The notes under the pieces were generated by a model. The model saw nothing but the letters and a program-made list of their open reading frames with translations. It was not told where the DNA came from and made no database searches. From the NCBI GenBank assembly GCA_026982695.1, contig JALSGS010000008.1, positions 31,637 through 95,636 on the forward strand: a stretch of DNA of 64,000 nucleotides, in the 5' to 3' direction. The position numbers and the translations under genes are program-made. Positions 35,701-46,000 of the stretch are shown one piece after another (the first letter of the stretch is position 1; each line of letters begins with the position of its first letter). The DNA comes from Saprospiraceae bacterium. GTDB taxonomy: Bacteria > Bacteroidota > Bacteroidia > Chitinophagales > Saprospiraceae.

Positions 35701-36560
35701 CCAACAATACGGCATGGCGCTTTGTCGATGCAGCATATCAGTTCCAAAACCCACAGAGCCCCTTTGCAGAAAATTGGCCTGAAGTGTACAACATCAACAA
35801 CCTGCTGGCGCCCATAGAAGACATCAACTTTAAGGCCATCAAAACAGGTGATGTAAACAACACGGCAATGCCCAATCCATTGTGGGCTAGCCAGGAGCGT
35901 GTTCAAGGCACATTACCACTCAGGATAGTACAGATAAATGAGGAAGATACTCATACAGCTACATTACAAGTATTTGGTCCCGAAGGGCAAGTTATCCAGG
36001 CCATGCAGCTTACACTTGACTTGGGCGAAGCTGCTTTACGCTTGCGCCACATTGAGGGTGTGGCCTTACCCGAATTGGAGCCGGCCCATTTCGGATATCG
36101 CCATCTTGGTCAGGGCTTTTTGACGATGAGCTATGAATACGGCCAGCCCATCCAAATTGGCATGCAACCACTATTCGTCTTGCATTTTGCGGGCACGGAA
36201 TCGATTGATGTGCGCTTGTCTGATGCGCTGACGCCGCCGTTGGCTTGGACGTCCACAGCGCAAGCCCTAGAGATTGTACTTGCGCAACAGCCCACAGCAT
36301 CGTGGGATTTGGCGCTCGTTCCTAATCCCGTAGCCGATGAGTTAAATGTGCGATTGCATGTGAGTACGGCTACAGATCTTCAGCTTGCCGTCTTCGATAT
36401 GAAAGGTCGCCAGTTATGGGCTACACCTTCTGTGGTAGCTACCAAAGCGGGAATGCTTCAGTGGCGTGTCCCAGTAGCACGTTGGCCAGCCGGTACTTAT
36501 GTGTTGCGCCTTTCGGCAAATGAAATAACCAAATATGCGCGTTTTTCAGTAGTGCATTGA
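32775..36560 (+). CDS. Large Cys-rich secreted protein: HYR-like repeats, dockerin-like region, type IX sorting tail
   Basis: The 1,261-residue protein has a signal peptide (cut near VTAQ) and about 800 residues of tandem HYR/Ig-like units marked by recurring APQLTCPPDVTIAC, PPVIDCPAQLTVG, GPSIACPTDVTILC and VDPCGNVGTC, rich in Cys, Asp and Thr. Near residue 860 a carboxypeptidase-regulatory-like domain begins (PSIAGTIYDEMGQGVADVVV). Residues about 915-1035 have two dockerin-like calcium loops (AADVNNSHSLSISDMIAIRR; KTGDVNNTA). The last 80 residues are a type A sorting domain (LVPNPVADELNVRL ... WPAGTYVLRLS). It is a surface adhesin or structural protein exported by SprA; this architecture is common in Saprospiria. 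It ends with a terminator. Confidence 0.85.
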   Translation: MDNTFTFFSNDLRNKYIATCVLLFLVVFRPNVTAQCTMICNNFVSVSLDQSCEAEVLYDMVLEDPNNPLICTPNGPTNYLIEVYDALGNLLPTSPFVTVDELGQVLTVKAIHIPTGNFCNTNLVVEDNLAPQLTCPPDVTIACTQNPDTTLTGLPVVNDCVNFSLSLSDLYQNNGCVDPKGQVLRTWTAVDDYGNAAVCTQLIYVALPQNADVTFPPDYDDQDQPALDCDNAQTDTSFTGQPTIAGLPIPTGGECQMSVSFSDQIVQGCGGSYTIQRSWTIVNWCSGQILSDIQVIAVKDTEPPVIDCPAQLTVGTNYSTMCVADVVLPPAIITDNCASTFNVSVFGPTGVMNNNGGTLTGLPQGTHTLTWQAVDPCGNVGTCTTIVEVVDDLAPTAVCDQLTTVSLNTDGTAVVNAATFDDGSYDNCCMMGFEVRRMADACGVGTNFGPTAVFCCADVGDTLQVAMRAIDCYGNTATCVVQVIVEDKIGPSIACPTDVTILCVDDATDTSLTGLPTVFDNCGADTVGYTDQADLNSCGIGTITRTWAVVDPGGLIASCTQLIAVVDTTPVAVSFPPDITLTTCTDSTSLHPDSLPAPYNEPVFSGNDCELLAVSYDDTYFPVADNACFKIVRTWSVINWCTWDPNDPTDTGYYEGVQVLKVVDTAPPLITCPDELSVGITDTTCTTTITLPDIVSVMDCSPEITTSISSDLGDGPGPFVGVGPGTYTITYTVTDGCGNASTCATTLTVADAKPPTPYCINGLVVELMPIDTSGDGFFDTGMIEIWASDFDAGSYDNCSAQLSYSFSSDTSLTSMVLGCDSIGQIPLMFWVTDEAGNQDFCQTYVIVQDNNGVCVPVPPSIAGTIYDEMGQGVADVVVGINGGMSALDTTGVDGTYFFALVPPASDYTVTPYKNWDIHNGVTTLDALLIRKHLLGIEPLSSPLKMIAADVNNSHSLSISDMIAIRRVVLWEADTFPNNTAWRFVDAAYQFQNPQSPFAENWPEVYNINNLLAPIEDINFKAIKTGDVNNTAMPNPLWASQERVQGTLPLRIVQINEEDTHTATLQVFGPEGQVIQAMQLTLDLGEAALRLRHIEGVALPELEPAHFGYRHLGQGFLTMSYEYGQPIQIGMQPLFVLHFAGTESIDVRLSDALTPPLAWTSTAQALEIVLAQQPTASWDLALVPNPVADELNVRLHVSTATDLQLAVFDMKGRQLWATPSVVATKAGMLQWRVPVARWPAGTYVLRLSANEITKYARFSVVH

Positions 36561-36909
36561 ATCTTTTTCTACATACCTTGCGTATGAAGCGGTATGTAAT
36601 ATTCGCAATCCGGCCCTGTTGGCCCTTCGAAACCAAAAACCGATGTCTTGGAGAGACTTCAATTGAAAAAGCGGCCTGTAGGTCGCTTTTGTTTTTCTCC
36701 CTCTGCCCGCAACAATTCGGATATTAGCAGAATAGCACAGTTGATGTAGTTCGATTAGCTGTCGATGCCCGTACCACTCGTGAGCGTGTGGCTCAGATAG
36801 CCGATAGCGTGCCGTATACCTTTCGGAAAATGGAAGTGCTGTGCTTTGTTGTAGATATGGGCACTTTTTGCGAAAGCATGAATACAAAAGTGCCTTATAA
36901 AACAGATGC
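36561..36909. other. Intergenic region before the CotH gene
   Basis: It holds an inverted repeat ACATACC/GGTATGT (36571-36597) without a T-tract, a copy of CAAAAACCGAT (36634) and a terminator (36667-36696). From 36700 to 36909 nothing was recognised and no exact promoter element was found. Confidence 0.4.
36667..36696 (+). terminator. Rho-independent terminator of the gene at 32775
   Basis: A ten-pair stem AAAAGCGGCC/GGTCGCTTTT (one wobble) with a TGTA loop is followed by GTTTTT. It lies about 105 bases after the stop. Confidence 0.7.
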
Positions 36910-39177
36910 ATGATGAAAACTCTCTATGCATGGATTGTGCCTCTTTGGATGGCTGTTTGTCCACTTTTTGCCCAAGATTTTTATCGCACCGACCAGATTC
37001 AGACCATTGAGATATGGTTTGAAACTGATAACTGGGATCAGTTGCTCGACGATTATTACGCTGAGGGGCAGGGCGCTCGTCTTATGGCGCAAGTGATTAT
37101 CAATGGTGAGGTGTTTGACAGTGTGGGGGTGCGCTATAAAGGGCATGGTAGCTATGATCCTAACCAGCTTAAAAATCCCTTTAACATTAAGCTGGACTAT
37201 GTGAAGAACCAGGGTTATGAAGGCTATGAGACCATTAAGCTCTCTAATGGGGCCAAAGATCCTTCTTGGGTGCGCGAAGTGCTGAGCTATGAAATCGCTC
37301 GGTGGTACATGGTGGCACCACGGGCCAATTATGCGAGGGTATACGTCAATGGTGCATATCACGGCGTATACGTCAATGTAGAAACAGTGGATAAGCCCTT
37401 TGTGGCTCGGGCCTTTTGGGCCGATAAGTCTAACACCTTTTTTGATTGCAGGCCAGTGGCAGCTCAAGCACCACCTCCTTTTGGCTGTATGGAGGGGCAT
37501 GGCGCTAGCCTCGAATATCTGGGCGTATCGCCGGCCTGCTATGCCAATTACTACGAGCTGCTCAGCGATAGCGGTTGGAATGACTTGCTGATGCTGATAC
37601 AGGCATTGCACCAGCAGCCCGACCAGTTGGAAAGTGTGTTGGACTTGGATGCTGCCATGTGGATGTTGGCGCTGCACAATGTGCTGGCCAATTTGGATAG
37701 CTACCTCGGGCCCCCGCGGCAGAATTACTACCTGTTTATGGATGAGTATGGTCGATTTCGGCCCTTACCATGGGACTTAGACGAAGCGTTTGGGCGTTTT
37801 CCCACTATCGATGAGGGGACATCACCCACATTAGACGACTATGTGGAGTTGGACCCGTTTTTGCGCCAAGGCGATACGACCTACCCATTGTTGCAATCGA
37901 TACTTGCCCATCCACGCTGGCGGCGGATGTATGTGGCTCATATGCGTACGATTTTGAACGATTTCTTTGCAAATACGGCCTACTTGAGTCGGGCTCAGCA
38001 ACTCCAGGCTTTGATATCTAATGCGGTGGCGGCCGACCCGAATGCTTTTTTTTCGCTTGCGCAAATGCAGGACAATCTTACACAGACGATAAGCTGGGGC
38101 GCAGCAGCCGAAGCGCGGGCACCCGGCTTATCGGAGCTCATGGGAGCGCGCACGGCTTTTTTACTCAGCCACGAAGCGCTGGCAGCTGCGCCACCGACAT
38201 TTGTCGATTGGCAGGTGAATCCACCTTTGCCTGAGGCTTTTGAAGAAGTGACCTTTCGCCTCACGGTAGATGGCGCAGATAGTGTATGGCTGCAATGGCG
38301 CCACCAGCCCGATGAACCCTTTATGCGCGTGGCTATGTATGATGACGGTCAGCATGATGATGGCCAGGCAGATGATGGTGTGTGGGCAGCAAGTGTGCAA
38401 GCGCAAATGGGGCAACTGCAGTTTTACTTTTATGCGGAACATACTATGGCAGGTGCCTTTTTCCCCGAAAGGGCAGCAAGCGAATGGTGGTCGGTGGGTT
38501 TGGGCGGCCCAGTGGTGATCAACGAGCTGATGGCATCGAATGGCCAGACGGCAGCTGATGCACAAGGAGAATACGATGACTGGGTCGAGCTGTATAATCG
38601 CACGAGTGAGGTGATCGACTTGTCGGACTGGTATCTGACAGATGATCGGCAACAGCCTTATAAATGGACCTTTCCGCAGGGCAGTTTTATCGAAGCCGAT
38701 GGTTATTTGATCGTGTGGGCTGATGACGACGAGGAGCAGCCGGGATTGCATACCAGTTTTAAGCTCGATGCAGATGGAGAGTCGCTTTGGTTGGTGAGTC
38801 CCTCTGGGATGTTTATGGACGGCGTGGTGTTTGGCCCGCAGCAGCGCGATCGTAGCTGGGGGCGCTATCCTAATGGTTATGGTGCTTTTGCGCAGATCGA
38901 TCCTACTTTTTCAGCTACTAATAGCCTACCTGTACCGATGCTGGAAGCTCCAGAAGTACAGCATTTGCGTGTATGGCCTAATCCTGCTGCGGAATTCTTT
39001 TTTGTGGATGGCCCTTCATCGAGTTCGGCTTGCTATCTGTACGACATGAAGGGACGCCGCGTGTGGGAAGGCGTATGTACTTTCCCCGCTCGCATTGAGG
39101 TGTTGGATTTGCCGAAAGGCGTGTACGTATTACAAGTAGTGGGGTGGGGCACCGTGCGTGTAGTGGTTTCGGCATGA
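36910..39177 (+). CDS. CotH-kinase-domain protein with lamin-tail and type IX sorting domains
   Basis: The 755-residue product has a signal peptide (to LFAQ) and a CotH domain over residues about 25-330: the start IWFETDNWDQLLDDYY, GVRYKGHGSYD, IKLSNGAKDPSWVRE, VNGAYHGVYVNVETV and the kinase-like metal motif PLPWDLDEAFGRF are all visible. CotH proteins are secreted protein kinases or spore-coat-like proteins that phosphorylate Ser/Thr. A lamin-tail domain follows (residues about 533-650: VVINELMASNG, DDWVELYNRTSEVIDLSDWYL), then a sorting tail (VWPNPAAEFFFVDG ... LPKGVYVLQVV). Tandem ATGs stand at 36910 and 36913. It should be a surface-exposed protein exported by SprA; the kinase activity is family knowledge, not shown here. 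Confidence 0.88.
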   Translation: MMKTLYAWIVPLWMAVCPLFAQDFYRTDQIQTIEIWFETDNWDQLLDDYYAEGQGARLMAQVIINGEVFDSVGVRYKGHGSYDPNQLKNPFNIKLDYVKNQGYEGYETIKLSNGAKDPSWVREVLSYEIARWYMVAPRANYARVYVNGAYHGVYVNVETVDKPFVARAFWADKSNTFFDCRPVAAQAPPPFGCMEGHGASLEYLGVSPACYANYYELLSDSGWNDLLMLIQALHQQPDQLESVLDLDAAMWMLALHNVLANLDSYLGPPRQNYYLFMDEYGRFRPLPWDLDEAFGRFPTIDEGTSPTLDDYVELDPFLRQGDTTYPLLQSILAHPRWRRMYVAHMRTILNDFFANTAYLSRAQQLQALISNAVAADPNAFFSLAQMQDNLTQTISWGAAAEARAPGLSELMGARTAFLLSHEALAAAPPTFVDWQVNPPLPEAFEEVTFRLTVDGADSVWLQWRHQPDEPFMRVAMYDDGQHDDGQADDGVWAASVQAQMGQLQFYFYAEHTMAGAFFPERAASEWWSVGLGGPVVINELMASNGQTAADAQGEYDDWVELYNRTSEVIDLSDWYLTDDRQQPYKWTFPQGSFIEADGYLIVWADDDEEQPGLHTSFKLDADGESLWLVSPSGMFMDGVVFGPQQRDRSWGRYPNGYGAFAQIDPTFSATNSLPVPMLEAPEVQHLRVWPNPAAEFFFVDGPSSSSACYLYDMKGRRVWEGVCTFPARIEVLDLPKGVYVLQVVGWGTVRVVVSA

Positions 39178-39237
39178 GTAAGCTAGTCATTTTTGTACCT
39201 TCGTCGCGCCATTGGCAGCAAATTGCACCTCTATCTG

Positions 39238-39834
39238 ATGATTGCATATATCAAAGGTCATATTGCGTATAAAAGCCCTACTCGTGTGATTATTGAGACT
39301 GGCGGTGTAGGGTATGAATTGCACATAAGCTTGAATACTTATGCTCAGTTAGAGAAGCTGGATACAGCTAAGGTGCTAGTGCATGAGGTGATTCGCGAGG
39401 ATGCATATATTTTATTTGGCTTTGCCACTGAGCAAGAGCGCCAGCTGTTTGGGCTATTGATAAGTGTATCGGGGATTGGGCCGGCTACGGCACAGCTTCT
39501 GCTGTCAGCCATGACGCCTGAAGAGGTGCAAGTAGCTATTATGGGAGAAGATGATCGGGCTTTTAGCAAGGTCAAGGGTATTGGACCAAAGACGGCGCGT
39601 CGCCTTATTCTTGAGCTGAAAGATAAGTTGGCGAAGATATTGGTGGAGGTGCCATTGAGAGAAGATGTGCGTATGAGCCACAACAAGCTGCATGAAGAAG
39701 CGTTATCTGCACTATTGGCACTGCAGATACCACGTGTGCAAGCACAAAAAGCACTCAATAAGGCTTTACAGTTGCAGCCCGATATAGAGCAGGTTGAAGC
39801 ATTGATCAAGTTGGCCTTGCAGCAGTTGGGCTAA
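39238..39834 (+). CDS. ruvA: Holliday junction branch migration protein RuvA
   Basis: RuvA binds four-way junctions and guides RuvB. The 198-residue protein starts MIAYIKGHIAYKSP with the N-terminal OB domain (IIETGGVGYELHIS), has the helix-hairpin-helix pair (LISVSGIGPATAQLLLSA and FSKVKGIGPKTARRLILELKDKL) and the C-terminal RuvB-binding domain (EEALSALLALQIPRVQAQKAL). The start is the ATG at 39238; an ATG 45 bases upstream adds residues unlike RuvA. RuvA lies before sprA, an arrangement common in Bacteroidota; the gap to sprA is 251 bases. Confidence 0.95.
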   Translation: MIAYIKGHIAYKSPTRVIIETGGVGYELHISLNTYAQLEKLDTAKVLVHEVIREDAYILFGFATEQERQLFGLLISVSGIGPATAQLLLSAMTPEEVQVAIMGEDDRAFSKVKGIGPKTARRLILELKDKLAKILVEVPLREDVRMSHNKLHEEALSALLALQIPRVQAQKALNKALQLQPDIEQVEALIKLALQQLG

Positions 39835-40085
39835 TAGGGTGGCAAAATGGTGTAAGCTAGGGCCGTATCATTGTTAAATTCGCGGCCATTGGCAGGGCAC
39901 AGGTGTCTTTGTCGTTTGAGGAAACAACTTGATTAAGCCCTACGTATTGGGTATGACAAATGAGTGGCACATTGGGCCTCGACTGTTCGGAATGGGGCGT
40001 TGTGCGTGGCTGACAATGGCCGTTTTTTGCTCGTACAAATTGTAATCTCAAGCCCTTGAGGGCGCGCTATAAGCGAGTGGAACTT

Positions 40086-43000
40086 ATGAGGCGAATATCA
40101 TTACTCACAGGCAGTTTTTTGGGCTTGGCTTTGATGATCAACTGGTTAGCACCACTGGTGGCTCATTCTGCCCGTAGTGTCGGGCTGCGCCATGGGTGGG
40201 CCTATACTGCTGTGCAAGTCGCTACCGACACCATTCCTATAGAGCCACCTCAAAACCCTATAGAGCTTCCTGATCCGTCGATCATAGTACATGAGGTGGA
40301 ATACGATCCTGAAACGGGGCAATATATTTTTACTGAGCGGATAGGAGATGACCACTTCAGGCCACCTACTTTCATGGACTTTGAGGAATACATGGAGTAT
40401 CGGGCGCGCCAGCAGGAGCAGCAGGTTTGGCGTGAGTTGAGTGGATTGAGTGCTGGAGCGCGTAGCCGCTCTGGGCGTCCAGATCCTATTGCTAAGGTGG
40501 ATTTGGAAGACAATTTGATCGACCGATTTTTCGGTAGCACTACAGGTAGCCCTACTGTAGATATTCGCCCGCAGGGCAATATTGATCTGACGTTTGGTGT
40601 GGATTATCAGAAGGTGGAAAACCCCGTATGGACCTTGCGCCAACAGCGGCAGGGTGGCTTCGATTTCGACATGGCAATTCAGATGAATGTGCAAGGGCAG
40701 ATAGGGGAAAAGCTCAAGTTGAGTACTAACTACAACACGCAGTCCACTTTTGACTTTGACAATCAGATGAAGCTGGATTACAGCTCGGATGCTTTTAGTG
40801 AAGATGATATTATCAAAAAAATCGAGGCGGGTAATGTGAGTTTGCCTTTGCGTGGGCAGCTCATCCAAGGGAGCCAAAGCCTTTTTGGGCTAAAGACCGA
40901 ATTGCAATTTGGCCGATTGCGACTCACAGCAGTGGCTTCGCAGCAAAAGTCGGAGCGCGAAGAGCTCACTATCCAGGGGGGGAGTCAATATCAGGAATTT
41001 GAGGTGCGAGCTGATCAATACGACGAGAATCGGCATTTCTTCCTCACTCATTACAATCGCGCTCATTTCGAGGAAGCTTTGGAGGCCTTGCCTCAGGTAA
41101 AGACGTTGTTCCGCATCGAGAACATACAGGTGTGGGTGACCAACGATCGAAATGAAACGGTAGATATACGCGATATTGTGGCTATAGCTGACTTGGGCGA
41201 GCCAGAGCGCATGACCAATACCAATCCTGACTTTCAGGCCCCTCCTGTGCCGCGTTTTCGCGATTTGGAAGGAAATGCCTTGCCCGACAACTATGCCAAT
41301 GACATTTACGCCACGCTCATTGCCAATCCGCGCAACAAGTTTGTAGATCGCGCAGCCAATGTACTTAAGTCGGCACCATTCAACTTTCAGCAAGGACGCG
41401 ACTTTGAAAAAGTGAGTGCGCGCAAGCTTTCTCCTACCGAATACACCTATCATCCCGAGCTGGGTTATATTTCACTCAACATTAACTTACAGCCTGATCA
41501 AGTGCTGGCTGTTGCCTTCCAGTATTCTTACAAAGATTCGGTATATCAGGTGGGGCAGCTGGCGGAGGATGTGCCTGCCACTACCGATTCGGTCAATCAG
41601 AATGTCTTGTTCGTCAAGATGCTGAAGAGCTCAACGCAACCTGTCGACGTGCCCACCTGGGATCTGATGATGAAAAACATCTATTCGATTGGTGCTTTTC
41701 AGGTGAGTCCTGAGGATTTTCGCCTCGACATTTACTACGAAGATCCAGGTGGGGGGCAAAAGCGCTTTTTGCCCGAGACCAACTTGGCGGGTATCCCTCT
41801 ATTACAGGTGTTTAATCTAGACCAGCTCAATACACTCAATGACCCACAGCCCGACGGTGTTTTTGACTTTGTGCCAGGTCTGACGATCAACCCGTCGAAT
41901 GGGCGCATCATGTTTCCCGTATTGGAGCCTTTTGGGGAAGCCTTGGCGCGCCAGATTGACGATCCGGTCTTGCGTCGAAAATACGTATACGATACGTTGT
42001 ATTCGGCACCTTTGGTGGTGGCACAAGAATTTGCCGAGTTCAACCGCTTTACCATTAAGGGGAGTTACAAATCGAGTGTGTCGCGTGAGATTTCGCTGGG
42101 GGCATTCAACATTCCACAGGGCTCAGTACGGGTCACGGCTGGTGGTCAGATCTTGCGCGAAAACATCGACTATGAGGTGGACTACAACCTGGGGCGCGTG
42201 CGCATTCTGAACGATGCGTACCTCAATTCGGGCCAACCCATTCGGGTGTCATTTGAGGACAATACGCTTTTTGGCTTTCAGACCAAGACGATGTTGGGCT
42301 TGCGAGCTGATTATCAGCTGAGCAAGCACCTCACTTTGGGTGGTACTTATCTGCATTTGTTTGAGCGGCCTTATACGCAAAAGGTCAATGTGGGTGATGA
42401 CCCCATTAACAACCGGATCTTTGGTCTGGACTTGAGTTACAGCGATGAGGCACCATGGCTGACGCGTGCTATAGATGCGTTGCCATTGGTGCAGACGAAG
42501 GAACCTTCGCAGATTTCGTTTTTTGCGGAAGCAGCTTTTCTCAAGCCAGGGTATGCGCGTGCTATTCAAGAGGGGGAAAAAGGCGATCGGCAAAGTGTGG
42601 TGTACATCGACGACTTTGAAGGTGCCATCAGCTCGTTCGACTTGCGCACCCCTACCAATGCATGGCAGCTGGCCAGTGTGCCACAGAACGATGCGTTGAA
42701 CAACAATCCGTTCTTCCCCGAGGCTGATGCCATTGATACGACACTATCGGGTGTCAACAGAGCATTGCTCAACTGGTATCGCATTGATCCAAGTGTGACG
42801 CGGGGCACTAACAACGCCAATCCCTACGAGGTACTGGTACCCCAAACGGAGGTGTTCCCCAACTTTACACCTACCGATTTGCTTTCTACCACTTTGTACA
42901 CCTTTGACTTGAGTTTCTATCCCAGTGAACGTGGCCCTTACAATTTCGACTTGCCCGTTTCGTTGGGCGGGACGCCTTACTCGGCAGGGCTAATGCCTGA

Positions 43001-46000
43001 TGGCAGATTAGCCAAACCCGAGACGCGTTGGGGCGGTATTATGCGTGCGCTCACCACTAATGACTTTCAGCAGGCGAACATTGAGTTTTTGGAATTTTGG
43101 ATGCTTAGCCCCTTTCTCGATGAATCGGGCGATGGCAGTGGTGCGCCCAATGCAGCTGATCGTCAAGGCATGTTGGTGATCGAGCTGGGCAATATCTCTG
43201 AAGACATTTTGCGCGATTCGCGCAAGTTTTTCGAAAATGGCTTACCAGGCCCCAACAACCAGGGGCGGCGTACCAAGCGCACTGCGTGGGGGCGTGTGCC
43301 ACTGACCCAACAAATCACCAATGCATTCGACAATGACCCAGCTACGCGTCAGGCACAGGATGTGGGCTTAGACGGTTTGTCCGATGTAGAAGAACGGGAT
43401 CATTTCAAATGGTATATCGATGCATTACAAGCAGGTGGTGTGTTGGCTCAGGTAATTGACTCCATACGGCAGGATCCATCCAATGATGATTTCAAGTACT
43501 TCCGCGATGCCGAATACGACAACAACAACACTACTGTAAGGGATCGGTACAAGCGCTTCAACGGTTTGGAGGGCAATTCGCAGCCGCCTACAACGGGCCA
43601 GTTTATTTCCTCTTCGACCAACTATCCCGACAACGAAGATCTCAATCGCGACAACAGCCTCAACGAGTCGGAGTCGTATTTTCAGTATCGCATTCCCATC
43701 GAGTGGGATGGCGATCGGGGCATTAAGATGGAGGCCAATCCGTTTGTAACGGAAAAAGTAGAAAGTCCGGATGGAACTCGCGTGTGGTATCGCTTCAAGG
43801 TACCATTGGACTTGCCCGATGATCATCCCTTCTTCAAGCGCGTGGGAGGGATACAGGATTTCCGATCTATTCGCTTTGTGCGCATGTATTTGCGTGGTTT
43901 TAAGGCGCCTGTCACGATGCGCTTTGCGCGTTTGGAGCTGGTGCGCAACCAGTGGCGTCGCTATCAGCAGCCTTTGGTCGAGACGGATTTGAGTGGGCCT
44001 GTGGAAGAAAATGCAGCTACGCTTTTTGATGTCAATGCGGTCAACATCGAGGAGAACAGCCAGCGCCAGCCATTTGGCTACATCCTCCCGCCTGGCATTA
44101 CGCGTGAACAGGCTATCGGGTTACAACTCAACGCGCTGCAAAATGAGCAATCGATGGCCATGACGGTGTGTGGCTTGCAGGATGGCGATGCTCGAGCGAT
44201 TTACAAGATTATCAATCTCGACATGAGGCTGTATGAGCGCTTGCGCATGTTTGTACATGGTGAGCTGCGGCCCGAAGATCCCGATTTGAAAGATGGGGAT
44301 CTGAAGGTGTTTATCCGCTTGGGGTCGGACTTTACTAAAAACTACTACGAATACGAGTTGCCACTCAAAATTTCGCGTGATTCTTTTGTGCCCTATAGTG
44401 ATCCGTCTTATCAACGCGTGGTGTGGCCTTTGGAGAATGAATTTGACTTTCCGCTTCAGCTGCTCAAAGACCTGAAGCTGGAGCGCAATGCGTCGGGCTA
44501 TGCACTTAGTAAGGTATATCCTTTAGACGGCGCTCCTGATCCAGAGCGCCCAGAGGCACGCTTGCGCATTAAGGGAAATCCCAACTTGGGGTTGGTGAAA
44601 GGCGTGATGATAGGCATTCGCAACCCCAAGGACGATAGCAAAGAGCATTGCGTAGAAGTGTGGGTCAACGAATTGCGATTGGCAGGGCTGGAGCAACGCG
44701 GTGGTATGGCTGCTTTGGCGCGTCTGGACATGCAAATGGCCGATCTGGGTAACCTCACGGTAGCGGGTAACATGAGCACCATAGGCTATGGTGCGCTCGA
44801 TCAGCAACTCTACGAACGTAGCCGAGAAGATGTGGTGGAATACAGCATTGCTACCGATCTGGAGTTGGGCAAGTTCTTGCCAAAAGAATGGGGCATACAT
44901 ATTCCCCTACTGGCACAAATATCGCAAAGCATTCGCACGCCTCAGTATGATCCATATGACTTAGATGTGGAAGTTTCGGAAAAAATAGCGGGTCAGAGCG
45001 GTGCGGTGCGAGACAGCATCTTGGACTTGTCGCGTGAGGTGACGTCTTTGCGCAGCATCAACTTTACCAATGTGCGCAAAGAGCGCACGCAAAGTGACCG
45101 TCCACCTTTGCCTTGGGATGTGTCCAACTTTGCCCTTACGTACGTGTGGGAAGAAGGTGAGCGCCGCGATCCCTTTATCGAGTACGACCGAGTGAGGCGC
45201 CAGCGCGGATTGCTCACCTATGCCTATAGCCGGAAGGGCAAGTTTGTCGAACCACTTAAAAACTTGTCGAGCAGCAAGTGGTTGGGGCTAATTACCAATT
45301 TCAACTTCAACCCATTACCTAATTCCTTTGGTTTTCAAACAGAACTCAATCGTCAGTTTCAAGAGACTAAGTACCGGTTTGCTGGCAACAATCCATTCTA
45401 TAATACATTTTTTATCAAGCGGTTTACCTGGAATAGGAGCTATGACTTGAATTGGGACCTGTCGAAAAACATCAAGTTGCGCTTTTTTGCCGACAATCGC
45501 TCGGTAGTGGACGAACTGCCCGAGTTTGACCAGGAGACCATGCTGCCCATTCCCGATGCGGTCAAACGCGAATTCTTACTTGCCAACTTGCGCAACTTGG
45601 GGCGGCCCAAACAGTACAAGCATACCCTTACGCTCAATTACACAGCACCACTTAAGCAGTTTCCACTTTTGGAGTGGGTCAATGCTACGGCCAGCTATAC
45701 GGCTAACTATCAGTGGGATGCTGCTAGCGAGGCACCAGGAGCTCGAGCTTTGGGCAACATCATTCAAAACCGACAACAGCGACAAGCCAATGTGGACTTG
45801 GATTTTGAAAAGCTGTATAACAAATCTAAATATCTAAAAGCCATTAGTCGTCCGCGTGCGCGTCGTGGGCGTACTCCAGGCTCAAACCGGCGCCCTGCAG
45901 GGCGAGATTCGCGTCGCAATGGCGCTTCCGACCAGGAAGATGACAAAGCTGATGGAGGTAGTGGGAAGAACAAAAAACGCAAGAAAAAGGAACCGAGCAA

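Noticed and set aside
32775..36560. Reading the repeats of the HYR-like gene as tandem DNA repeats or a CRISPR-like array
   Set aside because: The similarity is at protein level only (recurring Cys-Pro-x-Asp motifs); the DNA copies are divergent and vary in spacing.
36571..36597. Inverted repeat ACATACC/GGTATGT after the HYR-like gene
   Set aside because: It lacks a T-tract; the better terminator is the stem at 36667-36696.
40146..40877. Open frame of 243 codons on the minus strand inside sprA
   Set aside because: It is fully contained in a gene with strong family evidence, has no family likeness of its own, and its residues follow from the codon pattern of SprA.
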